From contig JAFGUL010000177.1 in the NCBI GenBank assembly GCA_016938535.1, positions 1-7,221 of the forward strand: a stretch of 7,221 nucleotides of DNA, in the 5' to 3' direction. How positions within the stretch are numbered: position 1 is the stretch's first letter; each line of letters opens with the position of its first letter. The position numbers were made by a program, and so were the translations under genes. Source of the DNA: Candidatus Delongbacteria bacterium. GTDB lineage: Bacteria > Delongbacteria > UBA4055. Positions 1-6,516 of the stretch are shown piece by piece. The notes below the pieces were generated by a model. The model was not told the origin of the DNA. It made no database searches and worked only from the letters and a program-made list of their open reading frames with translations.

Positions 1-2682
1 TACGGCTCGAACATTAAGATCAACACTTATACGATACTTTTTGAGCAGATAAAATCATATTTTAAGGTAAAGCTCAACTATTTCAATCAGAAAAGTTTCT
101 ATCTGAATAAGGTTGATGACGAGATCCACATTTCTCTGGAAAAGAACGAGTACCCGATTGCATTTCTAAACCTTTCACGGTCAATAATAAAGCTTGAACT
201 AATTGATCCGAAGGCTGAACTTTTCGTTAACAGGCAGAAGACAGAGGGACCTGTCCATCTTAATATAAATGATGATGTCAAGATCAACAGAAAAAATCTC
301 AACATAAAGAAAATCGTATCAGAAAATGTAACAGAAAGGGATTTTTATCATTTTGATGCCGAAGAGAAAGATTTTATTATTTCCAATAAAAAAGGCGACG
401 CGATAATTGAAGACGAACTTGAGAATATTTGGAAAGCGGTGATATCTTTTAAGAACGGAGAATATCATTTCAGTTCAGGGAACTGTCCCTACGATATTTA
501 CCATAACAATAAAAGTGTTAAGCATTCGCTGATCAGTCAGAATGATAAGCTGTATATAAATGGTAAGGTTCTCAGTTTCGATATAGAGAATAAAATTGTC
601 GAGTCTTCTAAATTCAGCTTCAGTTCGTTCATTGTGAGAGGCCTGAAACACCTTTTTAACGATAACAGTATCGGGCTTGACGACATCAGTTTTGAGATGG
701 AGCACGGCGATCTTGTAGCTATTATGGGTCCGAGCGGATGCGGAAAATCAACACTTTTGAGCGTGATCAACGGGAATCAGAAGCCGAATTCGGGTGATGT
801 GGTTCTTGACAGTTTCGATCTTCACAGAAATTATGCTTTTCTTAAGAATTTTATGGGTTTTGTTCCTCAGGACGACCTTCTTTTCGACAATCTTACCGTT
901 TTCGAGAATCTCTATTTCAATGCAAAGCTCAGATATCCGTCCAAGCAGAATAAAGTGCTTATTGCCCTTGTGAATAAGGTCCTTAAAGATATCGGGCTGA
1001 CGGATAAAAAGGACAGTAAGGTCGGCAATCCGCTTGATAAAACGCTCAGCGGAGGTCAGAGGAAAAGGCTGAATATCGGCCTTGAGCTTCTCGCAGATTC
1101 AGAAGTTCTCCTACTCGACGAGCCTACTTCGGGTCTTTCATCAAAGGATTCAGAGAAGATCATCGAACTGTTAAAATCCATTTCCCTCGAAGGAAAGATC
1201 GTTTATGTCATAATCCATCAGCCGAGTTCAAAGATATACAAGATATTTGATAAGGTGATCGTGCTCGACAAAGGCGGAAAACTCGCTTTCTCGGGAGACA
1301 ATTACGACGCGCTCAAGTATTTCAGAGAACATTCAAATCAGCATTTCGGAAATGTAATAGAATGTCCCGCCTGTAAAAATGTTGAACCTGACCTGATACT
1401 TGAGACTCTTGAAGAACCTGCGAGAGACAAGGACGGAACACCGCTGGACATGAGGAAAAGAACACCGGAATACTGGAAAACTGAATTTATAGAATATGAA
1501 AAGAGATCTGGAAATGTAAGCTTTCCCCTGCAGGAGAATCCCTTTATACCTCCAAAAGCGAGACTTTCGCTAAAAGAGCTTTTCGTTCAGTTCTATGTTC
1601 TTCTCAAGAGGAATTTTTTAAATAAACTGAGGGATAAGTCAAATCTTGCCATAACTTTCCTTGAAGCGCCTATACTTGGAATAATCATCGGTCTCCTTCT
1701 AAAATTTGCTCCTTCCGGCAATTATTCTCTCTATGACAATAAATATCTCATAACTTTTATCTTCCTGACTACGATCGTGACTATCTTTTTCGCGCTTACC
1801 AACAGTATAGACGAGATCATAAGGGACGCTTCGATCCTTCTCAGAGAAAAAATGCTCGATATCAACAGCTTCGAATACTATGTATCAAAATTCATAACGC
1901 TTCTTGTTTTCTCGGTAGTTCAGAACGCACTTTTTCTCGGATTCGGGTTCTGGATACTTGAAATGAAAGAGCTTTTCTTAAATTATCTTTTAATCACAAC
2001 CGCCGTTTCAGTTACGGGAATAAGTATAGGTCTTCTCATATCTTCAATCCCGCGCCTGACTTCAAAAGCCGCTCAGAATATTATACCGCTGATCCTTGTA
2101 CCTCAGATAATCTTCGGCGGTTTTATTGTTGAATTCTCCGATATGAACAAGGTTCTTTTCATAAACAAGGATGCGCCGATACCTGAGGTTTGTCAGCTGA
2201 TGCCTTCAAGATGGGGTTTTGAAGCTTTGACAGTCATGCAGAACGATAAAAACAGCTTCCACAGCGTGAATGATCAGCTTCAGAAAGAACTTGACGAACT
2301 TCTTTTGAACGAAAGAGAGATAAGAAAGAAGGAAGGAAGGAAGTTTTTTGAAGAAAAAAAGGGTCGTCTTCTTTCAGAGCTTGATGATTTCAGGAAGAAT
2401 TATAAAAGTGATTACGGCAACGGCGAGATCAGTAAAAGGATCAGCGAAGCGGATGAAAAATTAAAAATTGAATCGGAGAGATCGGTCCAGAGCATATATC
2501 CGATGTATGCGAAGGAAAAGAAACTTCCGTTTACAAATATGGTTGTTGAAACTTATTTTTACAATATAATGATCCTGATCCTGTATTCTGCGATAATGGC
2601 TTTAATATCCGTTCTTTTTCTTGTTCACAGAGAAAAAATATCAGATATGTTCCAGAAAATAAAATTCGGGAAGAACAAATGA
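1..2682 (+). CDS. ABCG-like ABC transporter, ATPase-permease fusion with N-terminal FHA-like modules (5'-truncated)
   Basis: The frame is open from base 1, so the true start lies upstream; GTG at 439 is only an internal codon. About 893 residues are visible. The order is a beta-rich N-terminal part (roughly 130-590) with two similar FHA-like modules, one ATPase domain (roughly 600-1320), a linker, then a permease. ATPase motifs: Walker A GPSGCGKST (from 727), Q-loop Gln at 868, signature LSGGQ at 1045, Walker B LLLDEP with Asp 1117 and Glu 1120, and H-loop His 1216. The D-loop reads GLSSKDS. A Cys pair (ECPACKN, about 1360) follows the ATPase. I count six hydrophobic segments, near 1645-1707, 1747-1800, 1891-1959, 1972-2046, 2077-2130 and 2563-2628. 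A charged, coiled-coil-like loop of about 140 residues lies between the last two. The ATPase-then-permease order is that of ABCG half-transporters, which work as dimers in the inner membrane. The substrate is unknown. All core motifs are intact, so it should be active. It overlaps the next gene by 4 nt. Confidence 0.9.
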   Translation, partial: YGSNIKINTYTILFEQIKSYFKVKLNYFNQKSFYLNKVDDEIHISLEKNEYPIAFLNLSRSIIKLELIDPKAELFVNRQKTEGPVHLNINDDVKINRKNLNIKKIVSENVTERDFYHFDAEEKDFIISNKKGDAIIEDELENIWKAVISFKNGEYHFSSGNCPYDIYHNNKSVKHSLISQNDKLYINGKVLSFDIENKIVESSKFSFSSFIVRGLKHLFNDNSIGLDDISFEMEHGDLVAIMGPSGCGKSTLLSVINGNQKPNSGDVVLDSFDLHRNYAFLKNFMGFVPQDDLLFDNLTVFENLYFNAKLRYPSKQNKVLIALVNKVLKDIGLTDKKDSKVGNPLDKTLSGGQRKRLNIGLELLADSEVLLLDEPTSGLSSKDSEKIIELLKSISLEGKIVYVIIHQPSSKIYKIFDKVIVLDKGGKLAFSGDNYDALKYFREHSNQHFGNVIECPACKNVEPDLILETLEEPARDKDGTPLDMRKRTPEYWKTEFIEYEKRSGNVSFPLQENPFIPPKARLSLKELFVQFYVLLKRNFLNKLRDKSNLAITFLEAPILGIIIGLLLKFAPSGNYSLYDNKYLITFIFLTTIVTIFFALTNSIDEIIRDASILLREKMLDINSFEYYVSKFITLLVFSVVQNALFLGFGFWILEMKELFLNYLLITTAVSVTGISIGLLISSIPRLTSKAAQNIIPLILVPQIIFGGFIVEFSDMNKVLFINKDAPIPEVCQLMPSRWGFEALTVMQNDKNSFHSVNDQLQKELDELLLNEREIRKKEGRKFFEEKKGRLLSELDDFRKNYKSDYGNGEISKRISEADEKLKIESERSVQSIYPMYAKEKKLPFTNMVVETYFYNIMILILYSAIMALISVLFLVHREKISDMFQKIKFGKNK

Positions 2683-2945
2683 TGACGCTTTCTGATATAA
2701 GAGGCAGGATCGATTCACTCGATGAAAGAATTACCGGACTTCTGAAAGAAAGATTATTTCTCGCTTTAAAAGCCGGAGAGCTAAAAACCGGTATCGAGGA
2801 CAAAGACAGAGAGTCTGATATTTTGTCCCGCATAGCTTCAAACTGCGTAAATGCGGATCAAATCCAGTTTCTGACTGAAATTTACGGACAGATATTCAGT
2901 TCGGGAAAGATCATTATGTCAAATCACAAGAAAAAGAATGATTAA
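2679..2945 (+). CDS. Chorismate mutase, AroQ (type II) family, monofunctional
   Basis: This 88-residue, all-helical protein fits a stand-alone AroQ chorismate mutase, which converts chorismate to prephenate for phenylalanine and tyrosine synthesis in the cytoplasm. Compared with remembered E. coli chorismate mutase, it keeps Arg8 (Arg11 in E. coli), Arg25 (Arg28), Lys36 (Lys39), and Asp41, Arg44 and Glu45 (Asp48, Arg51, Glu52) in the motif DKDRE. The position expected for the active-site Gln88 seems to be Met80, in SSGKIIMS, although this part of the alignment is loose. The start is ATGATG: the first ATG overlaps the upstream stop by 4 nt, and the second, at 2682, overlaps by 1 nt and sits 8 nt after a weak GGGAAG (2668-2673), so either could be used. 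There is no fused prephenate dehydratase, dehydrogenase or DAHP synthase domain. The 3' end overlaps asd by 8 nt, so the two are probably co-translated. Confidence 0.85.
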   Translation: MMTLSDIRGRIDSLDERITGLLKERLFLALKAGELKTGIEDKDRESDILSRIASNCVNADQIQFLTEIYGQIFSSGKIIMSNHKKKND

Positions 2946-3960
2946 GAAAGAAAAGCTTAATATTGCCGTAATCGGAGCTACCGGAGCAGTAGGAAAGAAA
3001 ATTTTAGAAGTTCTTGAGAAAAGGAACTTCCCTGTTGGAGAACTCAGGCTTATTGCCTCACAAAAGTCAGTAGGCGAAACTGCATTTTTCAAAGGAGTAC
3101 CGATCGTGATCGGATCCCTGAGCGATAATACTTTCAATGGAATTGATATAGCTTTCTTTTCAGCGGGATCTGAACTCAGCAGAAAAATAGCTGATCAGGC
3201 AATATCATCAGGTGCAGTGGTAATTGATAACAGTTCAGCTTTCAGGAATGACGACTCTGTGCCGCTGGTAATACCGGAGATCAATCCGGAGGACGCATTT
3301 CTTCACAAGGGAATCATATCTAATCCCAACTGTACAACAGCTATAATGCTGACAGTTTTGCATCGGGTTCATAAGGAATTCAAGATCAAAACAATAGTTG
3401 TATCAAGCTATCAGTCTGTTTCAGGTGCCGGCTACAAAGGGATCTCAGAGTTAAAGTCTCAGGTTTCAGATAATTCAGTTACCGAAAAGGACACTTCTGC
3501 ATTTCCGCATAGAATAGCCTTTAATGTCATACCTCATATAGATCAGTTTACATCCAACGGATATACGAAAGAAGAAATAAAAATGCTCGATGAAACGAGA
3601 AAAATTCTTCACGATGACAGTATCAGGGTATCTGCAACATGTGTTAGAGTTCCCGTGGTAAGCGTTCATTCAATGGCTGTAAATTTCGTTACAGAAAAAG
3701 AAGTGTCGCCGGATGAGGTAAAAGATATAATTTCCGGTTCAAGAGGAGCCGGGGTTCTTGACGACCCTCAAAACTTTATATATCCTATGCCTGTCAATGC
3801 TGAAGGAAAAGATGACTGCTTTGCAGGGAGAATAAGAAAGGATACTGCTTTTGACAACGGCATATCTTTGTGGATTTGCGGCGATCAGCTCTTAAAAGGC
3901 GCAGCTCTTAACGCCGTTCAGATTGCTGAATTAATAACAGGGAAAAATGGTCAGATATAA
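2938..3960 (+). CDS. asd: Aspartate-semialdehyde dehydrogenase
   Basis: The enzyme reduces aspartyl-4-phosphate to aspartate-4-semialdehyde with NADPH, the branch point to lysine/diaminopimelate, threonine and methionine. The 340-residue length is normal for the family. The N-terminal Rossmann motif is VIGATGAVGK (residues 11-20). The catalytic Cys is residue 132 in SNPNCTT. The YQSVSGAG segment (158-165) follows, with Gln159. FNVIPHID lies at 195-202. The substrate-binding Arg237 and catalytic His244 lie in VRVPVVSVH, where many relatives have Gly before the His and this one has Val. The C-terminal substrate-domain segments are present, so the gene looks complete and functional. The ATG at 2938 places the Rossmann strand directly at the N-terminus, as expected. 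It overlaps the chorismate mutase gene by 8 nt and the lipoprotein gene by 14 nt. No good Shine-Dalgarno is seen, only an A/G-rich stretch, which suggests translational coupling to the upstream gene. Confidence 0.95.
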   Translation: MIKKEKLNIAVIGATGAVGKKILEVLEKRNFPVGELRLIASQKSVGETAFFKGVPIVIGSLSDNTFNGIDIAFFSAGSELSRKIADQAISSGAVVIDNSSAFRNDDSVPLVIPEINPEDAFLHKGIISNPNCTTAIMLTVLHRVHKEFKIKTIVVSSYQSVSGAGYKGISELKSQVSDNSVTEKDTSAFPHRIAFNVIPHIDQFTSNGYTKEEIKMLDETRKILHDDSIRVSATCVRVPVVSVHSMAVNFVTEKEVSPDEVKDIISGSRGAGVLDDPQNFIYPMPVNAEGKDDCFAGRIRKDTAFDNGISLWICGDQLLKGAALNAVQIAELITGKNGQI

Positions 3961-4462
3961 AACTGCAATACTGAAGATTTCGATCTTTATTACAATAACC
4001 GTATTTTATTCATGCAATATTTTTTCTCCCGAATACGAGCATTTTGACAATATCGGGTCTATGGGGGACAATTCGACGATCGAAGGTCTGATGAAAAATT
4101 TTGTTTATGCCTATACATTCAAAGATTCCTTTTTATATGAAGAACTTTTAGATGATGAGTTTATGTTTGAGTACGATGAAGGAGGAGTCTGGGAATCGTG
4201 GAATAAGGATGAGGATGTAAGGATCACAAAGACGATCTTTCGTAACTTCAAAAAAATAGATCTGGTATTTAATTCGATCTTCCCTGAACACACTGCAGAA
4301 GCCGATACAACAATACTGACCTCATTTAAGATAGATTTTTATTCGGGTGAAAGTAGCAGTGCTGTTTTGAAACTTACCGGATATTCAAAATTCATTTACT
4401 CTAAGACTACAGAGGAAGGCGAAGTTAGATATTCAATAAAGTACTGGGGTGATCTGAAATAA
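3947..4462 (+). CDS. Small predicted lipoprotein, probable NTF2-like (SnoaL-type) fold
   Basis: No named family was recognised with certainty. The 171-residue product starts with basic residues, then a hydrophobic stretch (about 7-21) ending in FYSC with Cys23. This fits a lipoprotein signal peptide, although Phe at -3 is less usual than Leu. The mature part begins with an acidic linker. It continues with a helix-rich segment (MKNFVYAYTFKDSFLYEELL, about 49-68), then DEFMFEYD, a tryptophan-containing loop (WESWNKDED), and several amphipathic beta strands ending in YSIKYWGDLK. Helices followed by a curved sheet and a terminal W-x-D-type strand resemble NTF2-like lipoproteins common in uncultured FCB bacteria; this is inference from pattern memory. 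The start overlaps asd by 14 nt, with AGGGA (3939-3943) only 3 nt before the ATG, so the start is less certain than others. The stop overlaps the next gene by one base. It probably sits in the periplasm or outer membrane next to the YibQ-like protein encoded downstream. Confidence 0.7.
   Translation: MVRYKTAILKISIFITITVFYSCNIFSPEYEHFDNIGSMGDNSTIEGLMKNFVYAYTFKDSFLYEELLDDEFMFEYDEGGVWESWNKDEDVRITKTIFRNFKKIDLVFNSIFPEHTAEADTTILTSFKIDFYSGESSSAVLKLTGYSKFIYSKTTEEGEVRYSIKYWGDLK
4446..4453 (+). promoter_or_regulatory. Strong ribosome binding site for the YibQ-like gene
   Basis: GGGGTGAT ends 8 nt before the ATG at 4462 and is a near-complete match to the anti-Shine-Dalgarno complement GGAGGTGAT. It lies inside the end of the lipoprotein gene. 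It is clearly the best ribosome binding site in the window and supports the start at 4462. Confidence 0.7.
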
Positions 4463-5559
4463 TGAGAAAAATACTTATTTCATCAATATTTATACTGATC
4501 CTCATAAATTCTTTTCTTTACTACATTGACAGACCTGACGACGATAACAGTGAGTTTTACCGGTCAATGCTTCAGAAAAAAAATTATTCTGCAGATTATG
4601 CAGCTGACGAATTTACCATTATCGACAGGGCTTTTACAGATAAAAATCTTGAAAGCAATTGGATATATACCATCAAATCCGACTCTTTGTGGTTTAAAAG
4701 AATAAGGGTGCCTTCGACATACAGTCTTTCAAAATACAATCTGTTCTTTCAGAAAATTCTTCGCGAAAACTGTATAGATCTGATAAAAGCCGAAGAATAC
4801 GAACTTTCGAATAAACTGGTATTTTCATTCAATACTTTGGATTCTGTTCCTGCTTCCGTTGAACTGAGGCTTGTACATAACATGGAATCCGGTCTTAAGC
4901 TCAGCGGGAATGTTTCATTAGTAGTTCACGGCATGGGCGACAGCTGGGGTCAGGAATGGATAAAAGAATTTTTTACTTTGCCCATAGAATGTGCATTTTC
5001 AATCATTCCGGGAAGATGGGCTACGGATAATCTGTACAAAGAAGCTTTAAAAAACAATAAAACCGTTCTAATAAATCTGCCGATGGAGCCTGAAAAAGGA
5101 AATATCGAAAAAGAGAAATACAGGCTTCTTAAAGGTATGAACAGTTTTTCAATTGATGTAGTACTCGAGAGATCGCTTTCTGAAATGCCCGGCGCTGCAG
5201 GTATTATGAATTACAGGGGCGGCAGGGTAATTGCCGACTTTGAAACGATGGATATTTTTCTTAAAGCCGTCCGGGAAAGAAAAATGGTGTATGTTGAGAG
5301 GTTTGACGGGATGTATTCTTATTCAGAGCTTATTGCTGATGATATCGGAATGCCTTTTATGCACGGACATTTTTGTATTGATTCTGCACAGGATATTGAA
5401 GAAAAGACAGACAAGGTCATAGAAAGAGTAAACGAGGGAGAAGATATCCTTATGATGATCCTAGCTTCAGAGGAAAATTACAAAAAATTGAAAAGCATAC
5501 TTCCGGAGAAATTTGCAGGAATAGATTTCATAAGCTTAAACCAGCTGGCAGGCCGCTGA
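4462..5559 (+). CDS. Membrane-anchored YibQ-like divergent polysaccharide deacetylase domain protein, probably catalytically inactive
   Basis: The 365-residue protein has an N-terminal hydrophobic segment (about 4-21) with a basic start, either an uncleaved anchor or a signal peptide, so the rest should be periplasmic. Residues about 30-145 form an alpha/beta region not recognised with confidence. From about 150 to the end it follows the YibQ (DUF610, divergent polysaccharide deacetylase) pattern: a strand with GMGD, LPIECAFSIIPG (173-184), NLPMEP (205-210), LLKGMNS (222-228), EMPGAAGIMN (241-250), a short FCID strand (304-307) and a final FISLNQL. The LPMEP motif is characteristic. Almost all expected metal-site or catalytic residues are changed. 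IDDFG becomes VHGMG, NNHMGS becomes MNYRGG, FLDS becomes YVER, and the late GHP becomes LAS. Only the Asp of FCID remains. The fold is thus kept but the active site is not. There is no frameshift and the gene is long and open, so it is not a decaying pseudogene. It overlaps both neighbours by one base. Confidence 0.75.
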   Translation: MRKILISSIFILILINSFLYYIDRPDDDNSEFYRSMLQKKNYSADYAADEFTIIDRAFTDKNLESNWIYTIKSDSLWFKRIRVPSTYSLSKYNLFFQKILRENCIDLIKAEEYELSNKLVFSFNTLDSVPASVELRLVHNMESGLKLSGNVSLVVHGMGDSWGQEWIKEFFTLPIECAFSIIPGRWATDNLYKEALKNNKTVLINLPMEPEKGNIEKEKYRLLKGMNSFSIDVVLERSLSEMPGAAGIMNYRGGRVIADFETMDIFLKAVRERKMVYVERFDGMYSYSELIADDIGMPFMHGHFCIDSAQDIEEKTDKVIERVNEGEDILMMILASEENYKKLKSILPEKFAGIDFISLNQLAGR

Positions 5560-6515
5560 TGTTCGATGTTAAAAATTTCTTTTCAAAAAGAAATATAGCT
5601 CTGGCACCGATGGACGGTTACACTAACATTCCGTTCAGGCTCATAATCAAAGAGATGAAACCTGATATTATGTTCACGGAGTTTGTCAATTCTGATGCAG
5701 TAATATATGAGAATAAGAAAACTCTGATGAAAATAAGAATTCTTAAGGAAGAAAGGCCCGTAGCTGTGCAGATATTCGGAAAGAATCCCGACAACATTGC
5801 TGAAGCAGCCGTAATGCTGGAAGAATTTGAGCCGGATGTAATAGATTTGAATTTCGGTTGTCCTGCTCCAAAAGTATCGGGACACGGAAGCGGATCCGCC
5901 CTTCTGAAGGATTTGCCGCTTGTCGCAAGAATTTGCGAAAAAGTGGTCAAAAGCGTAAAGACACCTGTGAGCGCAAAAACCAGGCTCGGATGGGATGATA
6001 AAACTATCAATATTTTTCAGACAGCCAAGATATTTGAAGAATCCGGGATAAGTTTCATGACCCTGCATCCGAGAACAAGAGCGCAGAAATTCAGCGGTTT
6101 GTCTGACTGGTCATATATAAAAGAGCTTAAATCGCATTTGAACATACCTCTTTTCGGCAACGGCGACATCATAACCGCAGAAGATGCCGTCAGAATGTTT
6201 GAAACAACCGGATGCGACGGGGTTATGATAGGAAGGGAAGCTGTTAAGAATCCGTGGATATTTTCGCAGATCAGAGAGCTTTTGGAATACGGTAAGTACC
6301 GAAAGGAGATACCTCTCACTGAAAGAAAAAGATTGTGCCTGAAACATTTTGAGCTTTCAGTTGAATATCTCGGTGATGTCAAAGGCGTTCTTGAGATGAG
6401 AAAGCTGTATCAGAATTATTTTAAAGGTTTGCAGAATCTGAAGAGCTTTAAAAAGAGAGTTTTCGCAATGACCGATCCTGTAGGAATAAAGAAAATTATT
6501 GAAGACTTTGAATAG
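5559..6515 (+). CDS. tRNA-dihydrouridine synthase, DusB-like
   Basis: This FMN-dependent enzyme reduces uridines in the D-loop of tRNA to dihydrouridine, using NADPH. The 318-residue length is normal. The TIM-barrel start APMDGYTNIPFR (16-27) binds FMN. VQIFGKNP (70-77) follows, then the catalytic Cys101 in NFGCPAPKVSGHGSGSALL, where many relatives have NMGCP. Lys140 is in AKTRLGW, and the FMN-contacting His170 and Arg172 are in HPRTR, where HGRTR is commoner. The phosphate-binding segments GNGD (200-203) and MIGREAVKNPW (223-233) complete the barrel. The helical C-terminal RNA-binding domain is recognisable by EMRKLYQNYFKGL. All key residues are present, so it should be active. DusB is the closest type by motif, but the tRNA position modified cannot be told from sequence, so no symbol is assigned. 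TGATG joins it to the upstream gene with a 1-nt overlap; only a weak CAGG precedes the ATG, which suggests coupled translation. Confidence 0.93.
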   Translation: MFDVKNFFSKRNIALAPMDGYTNIPFRLIIKEMKPDIMFTEFVNSDAVIYENKKTLMKIRILKEERPVAVQIFGKNPDNIAEAAVMLEEFEPDVIDLNFGCPAPKVSGHGSGSALLKDLPLVARICEKVVKSVKTPVSAKTRLGWDDKTINIFQTAKIFEESGISFMTLHPRTRAQKFSGLSDWSYIKELKSHLNIPLFGNGDIITAEDAVRMFETTGCDGVMIGREAVKNPWIFSQIRELLEYGKYRKEIPLTERKRLCLKHFELSVEYLGDVKGVLEMRKLYQNYFKGLQNLKSFKKRVFAMTDPVGIKKIIEDFE

Positions 6516-6516
6516 T

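Noticed and set aside
439..441. GTG as the start of the ABC transporter gene
   Set aside because: The same frame is open back to base 1 and encodes a plausible beta-rich sequence continuous with the module after 439; there is no convincing ribosome binding site before this GTG.
2328..2349. (GAAG)4 tract followed by six T, a possible phase-variation slip site
   Set aside because: Only four units, and it falls in a Lys/Glu-rich coiled-coil-like segment where such codons are expected; too short to claim switching.
5557..5562. dusB-fis type operon
   Set aside because: No fis-like gene follows the tRNA-dihydrouridine synthase; the next gene is convergent and belongs to the HDOD family.
5583..6068. 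Minus-strand open frames of 161 and 130 residues opposite the tRNA-dihydrouridine synthase gene
   Set aside because: They lie fully antisense to a gene with clear family motifs and their products show no recognisable domain pattern, so they are shadows.
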